Of a stretch of 64,000 nt of DNA, positions 28,047 to 36,442 are shown piece after piece; within the stretch, counting starts at the first letter, position 1; every line of letters begins with the position of its first letter. The stretch spans positions 1 through 64,000 of the IMG/VR virus record IMGVR_UViG_3300034200_001536. The stretch is one strand, 5' to 3'. The position numbers were made by a program, and so were the translations under genes. The DNA comes from a virus. The notes beneath the pieces were generated by a model. It was not told where the DNA came from. It was given only the letters and a program-made list of their open reading frames with translations, and ran no database searches.

Positions 28047-29006
28047 ATGGCATTTTTAGATAATAGTGGCGACATCATCCTCGATGCTGTATTAACAGAT
28101 ACAGGTCGTATGCGTTTAGCAAAAGGCGACGGTTCTTTTAGAATAGCCAAATTTGCCCTAGGAGATGATGAAATCGATTATTCTTTATATAATTCTAATC
28201 ATACTAGTGGCTCTGCTTATTTTGATTTAGAGATTCTACAAACGCCAGTTTTAGAGGCATTTACTAATAATGCTTCAAGTATGAAAAGTAAACTATTATC
28301 GATTTCGAAAAACAATCTTTTGTATTTGCCAGTAATAAAAATTAATGATTTAATTGCTAAAACTACCCCAGCAACCGCTTTAGTTAATAATGGTTACATC
28401 TTAGCGGTAGATACTGATACAGAAACATATCTAAAACAAGATACTTTAGCTTATAATACAGTAGGTTTAGATAATACTGGTATCTTATTTGGCAAAGATT
28501 ATATTAATGGCGGTTTTATAAGAACCGACCAAGGCCAAGATACAACACAAATTCCTGTTGGTGCATTGGACACTGATTTGGTTGAAACTCAATATTTAGT
28601 AGAAATAGATAATCGTTTTGCTTCTTTGGCTGCTGGTGACCAAAGCGGCTTAAAGGCTGAGCCATCGTATATTGATGATGATAATATAGCTACTTATTAT
28701 TTTTCTAGAGGCGTGGATGTGTCTTTTATAGGTGATTTACCAAACTCTACTGATGCTCAAAATCAAGTTATTGCTGGTCCAAGAGGAACATATTTAAATT
28801 TTAAACTTATTTCCCAAAATGAAGTGGCTTCAAGCGATTACCTTTTTAATCAATTAGGCAAAGAAATATATAGTGGTTTTTCTGGCGGCTCTTTAGCCGC
28901 AGCAACTAGCGTAAGAAGTATTCTTACAAATATTAGAGTCACTGGTGTTACCACGGGAAATACAGTGGACATTCCATTGTTGATTGTTAAAAAAATAGCA
29001 CCATAA
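28047..29006 (+). CDS. Virion structural protein of T4-type phages (baseplate/tail)
   Basis: The 319-residue product begins MAFLDNSGDIILDAVLTDTG and continues RMRLAKGDGSFRIAKFALGDDEIDYSLYN, a pattern that I recall from many uncharacterised virion proteins of T4-type marine phages. It shares this N-terminal fold with the gene at 21991. The C-terminal half is beta-rich and ends in strands (TGNTVDIPLLIVKK). It has its own late box and the Shine-Dalgarno AAGGAT, suggesting high independent expression. Confidence 0.65.
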   Translation: MAFLDNSGDIILDAVLTDTGRMRLAKGDGSFRIAKFALGDDEIDYSLYNSNHTSGSAYFDLEILQTPVLEAFTNNASSMKSKLLSISKNNLLYLPVIKINDLIAKTTPATALVNNGYILAVDTDTETYLKQDTLAYNTVGLDNTGILFGKDYINGGFIRTDQGQDTTQIPVGALDTDLVETQYLVEIDNRFASLAAGDQSGLKAEPSYIDDDNIATYYFSRGVDVSFIGDLPNSTDAQNQVIAGPRGTYLNFKLISQNEVASSDYLFNQLGKEIYSGFSGGSLAAATSVRSILTNIRVTGVTTGNTVDIPLLIVKKIAP

Positions 29007-29021
29007 TAAAGGAAGAATTAA

Positions 29022-30137
29022 ATGGCTACAACTTTTAAAACGTTTTTAGATGATGACATTGTTTCCACAAGAACACTTTTGCATGAAAATATTCCTTTAA
29101 CTGGTACTGTGGTATCTAGTTCAGCTTATGGAACTTCAAGTATCAAAACATATTCTCATGGTATGTTTCAAAGTGTTTATGATTATCCATATTTAAGCTC
29201 TTCCGCAAACCAATTATTTGATTTAACTGCTGGACAAGCGGTTGGTTCTCCCGGTAGCAGCAGCTTAGCGTTAGATGCTTTTGCAAAAAAGAAAATTAAT
29301 ATTTATAATCAAATGGCGCAAGTATTAGTAGGATACGATACAACAGGCTCAATAGTTCAATTTGACCGTGATGGCGACCCTGCTACAACTGGTGACAAAT
29401 ACAGTTCTATGTTCTATTTTAATTTTTCTCGTTTGTTAGTTAAGGATGAAATTAAAAAAGGTAGCTTCCAAATGACTTTGATGAATGGTTCTTCTGCCAC
29501 ATCAGTTTCATCCTCTACTTGTTTAGTAAGCGATGCTAGCGGAACAGCAAATTATAAGATTAATTCGCCTGCTGGAGAATATGGTATTCTATACGCTAGC
29601 AATTTTACTGGTAATAATGGTTCTAATCCAACAGCATCTGTAGGTTTTGTATTTTATCAAGCGGGTGTTGTTGCATTATCAACAGCAATTTTTGCTGCTT
29701 CTGGTACAAATAGTCCTTCTACTTCAATGTCTAGTAGCCAGTTTGGTCAATTAGCTACTGCTGCGCAAATGCGCGGAACAAGTACCACATATACAAACGT
29801 TGAAACATTATTTGAAAGTGGAAGTATAAATGATATTGGCGCTGCTTTAAGACAAAGAATTAATAACATCACTTTTAATAATACAACTGAGTTAAATTCC
29901 TCTATACACTTCTGCCGTGTTAATCACAATGAGTTTAATTATAGCGCAAATCCAACTTATTTGAGCAGCAGCCAAATTCGTGTTAAAAATAAATCTAGTG
30001 ATGCACCAGTGTCATACATTACAACAGTTGGTTTGTATTCACCAGATAATGAATTGTTGGCAGTTGCTAAGCTTTCCGAGCCACTAAAGAAAGACCCAAC
30101 ACAAGAAATGATTTTAAGAGTTAGATTAGACTACTAA
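29022..30137 (+). CDS. Virion structural protein (paralogue of the 30915 gene)
   Basis: The 371-residue product ends with a module shared with the gene at 30915: HNEFNYSANPTYL ... ITTVGLYSPDNELLAVAKLS ... LRVRLDY here, versus KGELNHSNNPTYV ... ISKIGIYDENKNLIAIAKLA ... LKLKLDI there. The rest is Ser/Thr-rich and beta-stranded, as in tail appendage proteins. The Shine-Dalgarno is AAAGGAAG. Codons are rather more C-ending than in the surrounding large genes, which may reflect higher expression. The exact position in the virion is unknown. Confidence 0.65.
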   Translation: MATTFKTFLDDDIVSTRTLLHENIPLTGTVVSSSAYGTSSIKTYSHGMFQSVYDYPYLSSSANQLFDLTAGQAVGSPGSSSLALDAFAKKKINIYNQMAQVLVGYDTTGSIVQFDRDGDPATTGDKYSSMFYFNFSRLLVKDEIKKGSFQMTLMNGSSATSVSSSTCLVSDASGTANYKINSPAGEYGILYASNFTGNNGSNPTASVGFVFYQAGVVALSTAIFAASGTNSPSTSMSSSQFGQLATAAQMRGTSTTYTNVETLFESGSINDIGAALRQRINNITFNNTTELNSSIHFCRVNHNEFNYSANPTYLSSSQIRVKNKSSDAPVSYITTVGLYSPDNELLAVAKLSEPLKKDPTQEMILRVRLDY

Positions 30138-30138
30138 T

Positions 30139-30378
30139 ATGTCTTACAAAAAGTTTGAACAAGGAGATTTAATATATAATACAATAAAAGCAAAACCACG
30201 TTTTGAATTCAAAATATTTAAAGGAAATGTTTTTTTAAATGATTCATCAAATAGTTTTGCATTATTAAATTCTCTAGGCGGTCCTGCATTTGCTTCCGGT
30301 TCTGCGCCATCACTTTGTATAGAAAACGCATACGATTTTAGTTGCCTAGAAAACTCACAATATTTACCAACGATTTAA
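30139..30378 (+). CDS. Small protein (79 aa), function unknown
   Basis: It starts one base after the previous stop, within the same transcription unit. The protein has a beta-rich centre (ARPRFEFKIFKGNVFLNDSS-like spacing) and two Cys near the C-terminus (SLCIENAYDFSCLENS). Placement between two structural genes suggests a minor virion or chaperone role. I do not recognise a family. Confidence 0.55.
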   Translation: MSYKKFEQGDLIYNTIKAKPRFEFKIFKGNVFLNDSSNSFALLNSLGGPAFASGSAPSLCIENAYDFSCLENSQYLPTI

Positions 30379-30396
30379 AGATTAAAGGAAATGTAA

Positions 30397-30870
30397 ATGG
30401 CTATTCAAAGCATGATTATAAAAGATGGAGCAGGCAACACTAAATCCTTAACGGTAGAAAGTTCCAGTTATGGCTTTATACCATTTCATCAAATAACCTC
30501 TTCTGTTGCTGCGCCGGTTTATGTAACAGAAACGCCAGTAACCACTGTAGCACAAAGCGCCGTTACTACTTTTAACTATGGAACATCCGCTAGCGGAACA
30601 TTTTCAATAGCCAATAATAGCACCACAAGAAAAGGTTTAACTGTTTTCAATCCCGGTCCAAGTAATTTGTATCTAGCTTTGTCAACTGCCGGTGGAACAA
30701 CTAACGGCTTTACACTTACTAATACTGCCAGTGCTCCTACACTATATTCTTTTATTATTTATCCTTCTGGCACGTATACAGCCGATTCTACAACTGCTGG
30801 TGTTTATCACGGTGGTTATTTTATTAGCGGTTCAACGTCTGCAGGCGTCTTTATTTCTGCTATAAGCTAG
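30397..30870 (+). CDS. Small beta-rich structural protein (157 aa)
   Basis: The sequence has the pattern of small virion beta-sandwich proteins: FSIANNSTTRKGLTVFNPGP followed by SNLYLALST, a hydrophobic middle, and a Gly-rich end (GGYFISGSTSAGVFISAIS). I recall similar R-x-G-L-x-V-x-N-x-x-P-x-N-L-Y-L segments from phage tail or decoration proteins. AAAGGAAATG provides the ribosome site. It ends the cluster, and a short promoter-bearing gap follows. Confidence 0.6.
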   Translation: MAIQSMIIKDGAGNTKSLTVESSSYGFIPFHQITSSVAAPVYVTETPVTTVAQSAVTTFNYGTSASGTFSIANNSTTRKGLTVFNPGPSNLYLALSTAGGTTNGFTLTNTASAPTLYSFIIYPSGTYTADSTTAGVYHGGYFISGSTSAGVFISAIS

Positions 30871-30896
30871 TAATAAATGCACTGTTTTTCTTAACG

Positions 30897-30914
30897 TGAT
30901 ATAATTACTATATC
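30897..30914 (+). promoter_or_regulatory. Extended -10 promoter TGATATAAT abutting the start of the next gene
   Basis: TG (30897-30898), one base, then TATAAT (30900-30905) forms a sigma70-type extended -10 element. Only nine bases separate it from the ATG at 30915, so transcription would begin at or next to the start codon and the message would have almost no leader. There is no Shine-Dalgarno in the gap. GATATA/TATATC also forms a small inverted repeat (30898-30914). No convincing -35 is visible. Confidence 0.45.
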
Positions 30915-31895
30915 ATGGCAGATAATACAAAATACTATCCTTTTTTGCCAAAAGGTAGTTCTTTAGACGGCTTTAAGACAGTTAGTAATACCGATTTTGC
31001 TCCCACGCAATACGGTGAAATAATTTCTGGCTCTTATGCATATTCTTCTTCTATAAGTACAGAATATTTTTATCAAGTAAGTGGTTTTGTTAGTGAAAGA
31101 AGGCGAATTTATGCCCTTAAAAACACTTTAAATAGTTATCTGCATTATAGTCAGCATTACGCATATAGTTCTAGTTTAGGTAACAAAGCAGACCAAGCAT
31201 TAAATCTAATCAATATTCCGTCTATTTTTTATGGTTCTTCAATAGATAAAGGTAGCATAGAATTATCATACTATATATCTGGTACTCTTGTAGGAAAATT
31301 ACAAGATATTAATAAAAACGGTGAACTAATACAAACGACAGGAGCTTTAGGATTAGGACAAGTGGCAGGTGTAGTATTATATAACGAAGGCTTTATAGTT
31401 CTAACTGGTTCTTGGAAATTAGATAATAATTTTCAGGAAACGCTAATTTATAACCCTTCAGCAGCAACCGATTATGCTCGATGGATAAATTGGGGAGCTG
31501 GTTTATATCGTGATGATAATAATACTATTTCAGCTAGCTTTGATTTAAATTTTGAAGGCGTTAATTATATTAATACCGTTACCATGTTTGCGCATGCTGA
31601 TAAAGGAGAATTAAACCACTCTAATAATCCAACATATGTTAAATACTTAAATACTGGTTTTTCGCAGCCAACAATAACAAATAATTCTTATAGTGAATAT
31701 GCTTATAGTGAAATAAAAAATGTTGTAAAATACTCTTATGAAAATTTTACAGGTAGCTTAGAAAAACAAACTTTTATTTCTAAAATAGGCATATATGATG
31801 AGAATAAAAATCTTATTGCAATTGCAAAATTAGCAAAACCAATTAAAAAAACAGAAAATCGTGATTTTACCTTTAAGCTTAAATTAGATATATAA
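30915..31895 (+). CDS. Virion structural protein (paralogue of the 29022 gene)
   Basis: The 326-residue product shares its C-terminal module with the gene at 29022 (ELNHSNNPTYVKYL ... IGIYDENKNLIAIAKLAKPI ... FKLKLDI). The N-terminal half is rich in Ser and Tyr, with strands typical of appendages. There is no ribosome-binding sequence before the ATG; an extended -10 box lies immediately upstream instead, suggesting a leaderless message. The stop is one base from the next ATG. Confidence 0.65.
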   Translation: MADNTKYYPFLPKGSSLDGFKTVSNTDFAPTQYGEIISGSYAYSSSISTEYFYQVSGFVSERRRIYALKNTLNSYLHYSQHYAYSSSLGNKADQALNLINIPSIFYGSSIDKGSIELSYYISGTLVGKLQDINKNGELIQTTGALGLGQVAGVVLYNEGFIVLTGSWKLDNNFQETLIYNPSAATDYARWINWGAGLYRDDNNTISASFDLNFEGVNYINTVTMFAHADKGELNHSNNPTYVKYLNTGFSQPTITNNSYSEYAYSEIKNVVKYSYENFTGSLEKQTFISKIGIYDENKNLIAIAKLAKPIKKTENRDFTFKLKLDI

Positions 31896-31896
31896 A

Positions 31897-33906
31897 ATGA
31901 GTACAGATATTGAGACAGATTTAAATAAAAATATAGTTTTTGTGCCAAGTTCCATAGAAACAATGGATTCGGCATTATTTGATTATATAGAAAATCTTAA
32001 TATCTTTTGCAATACTATTAATGGCTGGGATAAAATCCCAATAATCTGGGCTTCCGCAGAGCGTTCATACCAAATAAAAAATAATAAAGCTTTAAGAGAT
32101 AAAAACGGTAGTCTTATTCCTCCGATTATCTCTATTGAAAGAACTTCTATTTTAAAAGACCCTAATAAAAAAGGCACTTTTCAATCGAACGTATCCCCAA
32201 AAGACGACCGTTATTATATAACTAAGGTTTTAAATCAAGATAAAACTTCTAATTTTGCCAACGCTGATGCTTTAAAAAACAATAAGCAATTAAATTTCGT
32301 TACTTCCAAAAAAAATAAAAAAATAGTTTATCAACATATAGCGGTTCCAAAACCAATTTATGTGTTTGTAGAATATAAAATTAATATTTTAACAAACTAT
32401 CAAGGCCAAATGAACGAAGCCATACAGCCATTTATGGCTCGTACGGCGCAAAACTATTTTACTATTAAAAAAGATGATTATAGATTTGAATGTTTTATGG
32501 ACCCGACTTTTTCGCAAGAAAGCGTTGCTGATTTAGGCGAAGAAGAAAGAAAATTTAAAAGCTCTATTATTATAAAAGTACTTGGTCAATTAGTTGGTGA
32601 AGGTCCAAATCAAGAAAAGCCACAACTTGATATAATTGAAAATGCCGTAGAGGTAAAATTACCAAAAGAAAAAGTTGTTATCGATACTCCGTTACGTTCT
32701 ACAAGAAAAATAAAAGAAAAACAAGCTGCTTTATCAACAGTCATTAATAATCAGCCGGAACCTATATCTAGAAATAATTTACAAGACAGTATTAATAAAC
32801 AAATAAAGGCTGAAGTATCTAATGATGGCGAAGCGGCAACAACAGAAAAAACAAAAAAGAATAATTTATCTGCTAGCAACATAGAAACTATAGATGGTGC
32901 TTTTTTTGATTATATAGAAAATCTTAATGTTTTTTGTAACACAAATGCTGGTTGGAATAAAGTGCCCGTGATTTGGGCTTCCGCAGAACGTTCTTACCAG
33001 ATAAAAAATAATAAAGCCCTAAGAGATAAAAACGGTACTTTAATATCGCCAATTATATCCTTAGAGAGAGGCAATATTACTAAAGACCCCAATAAAAAAG
33101 GCAATTTTCAATCAAATGTGTCACCAAAGAACGATAGATATTACATAACAAAAGTTTTAAATCAAGATAAAACTTCTAATTTTGCCAACGCTGATAGTTT
33201 AAAGAATAATAAACAGTTAAATTTCGTTACTTCCAAGAAAAACGAAAAAATTGTTTATCAACATTATGCTGTTAGGATTCCAGTTTACATAACTATTGAA
33301 TATAAGATAAACATAATGACAAACTATTTGATGCAAATGAACGAAATAGTACAGCCGTTTATGGCTCGTACCGCACAAAGTTATTTTGTTATTAATAAAG
33401 ACGGCCATAAATATGAAGCGTTCATGGAACCAGAATTTTCTCAAGAAACTATTTCTGATTTGGGAGAGGAAGAAAGAAAATATAAAAATACAATAACTGT
33501 AAAAGTATTAGGCTATCTTGTTGGAGAAGGTGAAAATAATTTAGATAGAAATATTAATATTGACGAAAACGCAGTTGAAATAAAGTTTCCTAAAGAAAAA
33601 ATAATAATCGATGGACCTAAAAAAAGATTAAAAAAAGAAATCAGTTCACAAGGCGTATTTGAGCTACCTAATACTGGAGTAGGTGGTACTAACAAAAAAT
33701 CTTTTGTTATAGGAAATGGAATTGATTCCATCTACACCATATCACATGGCTTAAATACAAGAGATGCATTCGTGACCGTTCGTGAAGATTTTAATGACCA
33801 TAATCAAGTTATAGCGTTTATTACGTTTGATACATTAAACGCCATAACGGTGGATATGGGTGAAATCATTGAAGAAAATAGCTATGTAGTAACAATTATT
33901 GGCTAA
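31897..33906 (+). CDS. Virion structural protein with an internal tandem duplication
   Basis: The 669-residue product contains two long, very similar copies: the first begins near residue 17 (FDYIENLNIFCNTINGWDKI) and the second near residue 328 (FDYIENLNVFCNTNAGWNKV). Each runs about 240 residues through WASAERSYQIKNNKALRDKNG and KVLNQDKTSNFANAD to an acidic DLGEEERK segment. The copies are joined by a Lys/Gln-rich linker. The last 80 residues (SIYTISHGLNTRDAFVTV ...) form a separate small domain common in phage tail proteins. A duplicated domain inside one chain could replace a dimer in the baseplate. Neighbours indicate a tail location. Confidence 0.65.
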   Translation: MSTDIETDLNKNIVFVPSSIETMDSALFDYIENLNIFCNTINGWDKIPIIWASAERSYQIKNNKALRDKNGSLIPPIISIERTSILKDPNKKGTFQSNVSPKDDRYYITKVLNQDKTSNFANADALKNNKQLNFVTSKKNKKIVYQHIAVPKPIYVFVEYKINILTNYQGQMNEAIQPFMARTAQNYFTIKKDDYRFECFMDPTFSQESVADLGEEERKFKSSIIIKVLGQLVGEGPNQEKPQLDIIENAVEVKLPKEKVVIDTPLRSTRKIKEKQAALSTVINNQPEPISRNNLQDSINKQIKAEVSNDGEAATTEKTKKNNLSASNIETIDGAFFDYIENLNVFCNTNAGWNKVPVIWASAERSYQIKNNKALRDKNGTLISPIISLERGNITKDPNKKGNFQSNVSPKNDRYYITKVLNQDKTSNFANADSLKNNKQLNFVTSKKNEKIVYQHYAVRIPVYITIEYKINIMTNYLMQMNEIVQPFMARTAQSYFVINKDGHKYEAFMEPEFSQETISDLGEEERKYKNTITVKVLGYLVGEGENNLDRNINIDENAVEIKFPKEKIIIDGPKKRLKKEISSQGVFELPNTGVGGTNKKSFVIGNGIDSIYTISHGLNTRDAFVTVREDFNDHNQVIAFITFDTLNAITVDMGEIIEENSYVVTIIG

Positions 33907-33942
33907 GTAAAAACCGAAATAATTCTTTTTCTAAATTTAAAA

Positions 33943-34028
33943 CTATTTATTATACAGCGATTTTAATCGGTTGTTTAGATTAAGGCGCTATTTTTTTATC
34001 CGCCCTATGGGCAAGGAAAAGTATTACA
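33943..34028 (+). promoter_or_regulatory. Promoter and structured 5' leader of the first tail-fibre gene
   Basis: A late box CTATTTATT (33943-33951) is followed by an 80-base leader. The leader holds a hairpin (TTAATC 33963-33968 with GATTAA 33978-33983), a run of seven T (33991-33997), a second short hairpin (GCCC 34002-34005, loop TAT, GGGC 34009-34012) and then AAGGA before the ATG at 34029. The same T-run, short hairpin and ribosome site recur before the fibre gene at 35910, with a compensated base pair, so the structure is probably functional. Confidence 0.6.
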
Positions 34029-35759
34029 ATGGCTAATCCATTAAAGATTTTAACAGTTTTGACAGCATCACAAGCTGCAAAATTTGAACAAGGTTTAAGT
34101 GTTAACTCACAAAAAATCACTAACGTTGCTGATGCAACAGTTGCAACCGATGCAGTAGCATACGGTCAATTAACTGCAGTATCAGGCGCAATGAAGAGCT
34201 ATGTAGACGCTCAAGATACAGCACTCTCTGGTGCATTTGACGCCCGCATGGTAGCATTAAGTGGCGCCGCCGCAACAGCATTAGTAGCAGAAGCAGCAGC
34301 ACGTGTTGCAGGCGATGCAGCAGTATCAGGTGCATTAAAAACCTACGTTGATGGCAAAGACACTGCACAAACATTAGCACGCGATGCACTTTCTGGTGCA
34401 TTAAAATCTTATGTAGACGCTGCAGATGGCGTATTACAAGGTAACTTGAACACTGTTTCAGGTGCAATCAAGTCTTACGTTGACGCAGCTGACACAGTAT
34501 TAGACGGCAGAATCACCAGCGTTTCTGGTGCAATTGTTGCTTATGTCGATGCAGAAAATGCTGCACAAGACGCTGCAGTAGCAGCAATGTCTGGTGCTAT
34601 GAAGTCATACATTGATGCACAAAACTCTGCACAAGATACAGCAGTAGGCAATCTTTCAGGTGCTTTGAAATCATATGTAGACGCAGCAGATTTAGTATTA
34701 GATGGTAGAATCACAAGTGTTTCTGGCGCAATTAAGACATATGTTGACGCACAAGACTTAGTATTATCTGGCGCATTCGATACACGCTTAACCCGCAATG
34801 AAACAGCATTTGGTACATTGGTAAGCAGCTCATTACCAGCAATGTCTGCTTCTATCTCAGGCACTATCTTAGCAGAAAAGACCCGTGCACTAGCAGCAGA
34901 AGCAGTATTATCTGGTAACTTGGCAGCAGAAGTTAGCCGTGCAACTGCAGCAGAAGGTGTTCTACAAACCAACATTGACGCAGAAGCAACAGTACGCGCA
35001 GCAGCAGATGCCACATTGCAAAGCAACATCACCGCAGAAGCAAACACACGTTCTGCAGCAGATGCAGCATTAAGCAGCAGCCTTGCAGGTGAAATCAGCC
35101 GTGCATTAGCAGCAGAAGCAGTATTGTCTGGTAACTTAGCAGCAGAAATTAGCCGTGCAACCGCTGCAGAAGGCACACTCCAAAGCAACATTGACGTAGA
35201 AAAGGGTCGCATTGACGCTATCCTCTCTGCTTCAAACGCTAATTACGATACCTTCAAGGAAGTAGTTGATTTAATCAACAGCGTTGATACAACAAACGAC
35301 AGCGCATTCGCAGGTTACGTAATAAGCAACGATGCTGCTATTGCCACTCTTTCAGGCGCATTAAACACAAAGATTGACAATGAAGTAACACGTGCAACTG
35401 CTGCAGAAGCAGTATTGTCTGGTGGTTTAGCACAAGAAGTCAGTGACCGTGCAGCAGCAGTAGCAGCAATGAAGACAGCATACAGTGCAGCACGTTTCGT
35501 ACAAACTGGCTCATTAGTATCTGGCGCAGTAGTTGTTTCCTTCGCAGCTGAAGGTGCAATGTTCGCTGTAGCAGAAATGGGCAACATCGCATTAGACGTA
35601 ATGGTTGATGCAGATGGCTCAGGCTATACCAACGACTTGGTAGCAGTTAAGATGTTCTCTGATGGCGGCGTATTGAAAGTACAAATCGACGCTCCAGCAA
35701 CACCAAGCGCAGGCTATCGCTTAATCGCTGTAAATGAAAAGAAGGGCGGTTTGAACTAA
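34029..35759 (+). CDS. Long tail-fibre shaft protein with coiled-coil repeats
   Basis: The N-terminus (LKILTVLTASQAAKF) matches the start of the other fibre genes. Residues about 48-245 contain eight copies of an S-G-A-(I/L/M)-K-S-Y-V-D-A-type repeat, followed by AEAVLSGNLAAEVSRATAAE-type helical repeats, all expected to form a trimeric coiled-coil shaft. The last 90 residues (ARFVQTGSLVSG ... YTNDLVAVKMFSDGG ... YRLIAVNEKKG) are the C-terminal module shared by the five fibre paralogues. Codon choice (GCA, GAC, AAC) differs from the neighbours and resembles the capsid gene, pointing to high expression. A structured leader precedes it and a strong terminator follows. Confidence 0.75.
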   Translation: MANPLKILTVLTASQAAKFEQGLSVNSQKITNVADATVATDAVAYGQLTAVSGAMKSYVDAQDTALSGAFDARMVALSGAAATALVAEAAARVAGDAAVSGALKTYVDGKDTAQTLARDALSGALKSYVDAADGVLQGNLNTVSGAIKSYVDAADTVLDGRITSVSGAIVAYVDAENAAQDAAVAAMSGAMKSYIDAQNSAQDTAVGNLSGALKSYVDAADLVLDGRITSVSGAIKTYVDAQDLVLSGAFDTRLTRNETAFGTLVSSSLPAMSASISGTILAEKTRALAAEAVLSGNLAAEVSRATAAEGVLQTNIDAEATVRAAADATLQSNITAEANTRSAADAALSSSLAGEISRALAAEAVLSGNLAAEISRATAAEGTLQSNIDVEKGRIDAILSASNANYDTFKEVVDLINSVDTTNDSAFAGYVISNDAAIATLSGALNTKIDNEVTRATAAEAVLSGGLAQEVSDRAAAVAAMKTAYSAARFVQTGSLVSGAVVVSFAAEGAMFAVAEMGNIALDVMVDADGSGYTNDLVAVKMFSDGGVLKVQIDAPATPSAGYRLIAVNEKKGGLN

Positions 35760-35787
35760 TATAATCTAGTTGAAAAATTAGATTAGG

Positions 35788-35819
35788 GAAGGGAGGCAGA
35801 AATGCCTCCCTTCTTTTTT
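35788..35819 (+). terminator. Rho-independent terminator after the fibre shaft gene
   Basis: GAAGGGAGGCA (35788-35798) pairs perfectly with TGCCTCCCTTC (35803-35813) across a GAAA tetraloop and is followed by six T. The 11-bp stem with a GNRA loop is the strongest terminator in the window. Confidence 0.9.
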
Positions 35820-35831
35820 AACGTTAAAAAA

Positions 35832-35909
35832 CTAATTATTAAAGAGGTCTAGTTTGTATTTTAGACTTCTATTTTTTTATCTGCTCTGACGAGCAAGGAA
35901 AGTATTACA
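35832..35909 (+). promoter_or_regulatory. Second copy of the structured fibre-gene leader
   Basis: CTAATTATT (from 35832) is a variant of the late box. The leader then holds a hairpin (GTCTA 35847-35851 with TAGAC 35862-35866), a run of seven T, a short hairpin (GCTC 35883-35886, loop TGAC, GAGC 35891-35894), AAGGA and the sequence AAGTATTACAATG. Compared with the leader at 33943, the short hairpin has one C-G pair replaced by T-A while the flanks are unchanged, which is evidence of selection for pairing. Confidence 0.6.
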
Positions 35910-36428
35910 ATGGCTAATGAAAGACCATTAAAAATTTTAACAGATTTAGTAGTTGAACAAGATATTACAGTTAGCGGTTCTACTGTAGTTTCAGGCTCAG
36001 AATATTTACATACAACTGCTTCTTTTACAAATGTAAATGTAAATAAAAGCGCTGATGGCATGTACGATGTTGATACAGCTATTCATGCTTTAGACACAGC
36101 TATTGGCACACTAGAAAATAGCGTTAAAAATGCTTATGAAAACTTAAGATTGGTAGTTACAGGTACTTTAGATGGTAATGGCAATAAGAAAATTAACTTA
36201 ACTTCTACTGCCGTTTCAGGTTCAACTTATTTTAATACTAGTTCTTTAAAGCTAGTTGACGTATCGGTTTTGTTAGCCGGTGAAGATTTAGTATATAAAA
36301 ATGATTTAGTTTCAGTTCAATTATATAATTCTGCTAGTGCTTTATGGGTTGAAGTTGATGCTCCAGCTTCACCAAATGCAAACTATCGTTTAATTGTCTC
36401 TAATAACGATTTATTACCGTTGGTATAG
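35910..36428 (+). CDS. Short tail-fibre paralogue (172 aa)
   Basis: This is almost a minimal version of the fibre family. It has an N-terminal LKILTDLVVEQDITVSGS segment, a linker with the shared motif DGMYDVDTAIHALDTAIGTL, and the C-terminal module LRLVVTGTLDGNGNKKINL ... YKNDLVSVQLYNSASALW ... ANYRLIVSN. It lacks a shaft. It may cap, connect or compete with the longer fibres. The leader is a near-copy of that before the shaft gene. The next gene begins 14 bases downstream with a purine-rich GGGGG site. Confidence 0.65.
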   Translation: MANERPLKILTDLVVEQDITVSGSTVVSGSEYLHTTASFTNVNVNKSADGMYDVDTAIHALDTAIGTLENSVKNAYENLRLVVTGTLDGNGNKKINLTSTAVSGSTYFNTSSLKLVDVSVLLAGEDLVYKNDLVSVQLYNSASALWVEVDAPASPNANYRLIVSNNDLLPLV

Positions 36429-36442
36429 GGGGTATTTAAATC

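Noticed and set aside
34120-34467. 115-codon - strand frame rich in Leu, His and Arg
   Set aside because: It is antisense to the coiled-coil repeats; its composition follows from the repeat and it has no start signals.
34541-35212. 223-codon open frame on the - strand under the fibre shaft gene
   Set aside because: It mirrors the repetitive GCA/GCT codons of the fibre gene, has low-complexity Ala/Ser sequence, no ribosome site, and no other accepted gene is on this strand.
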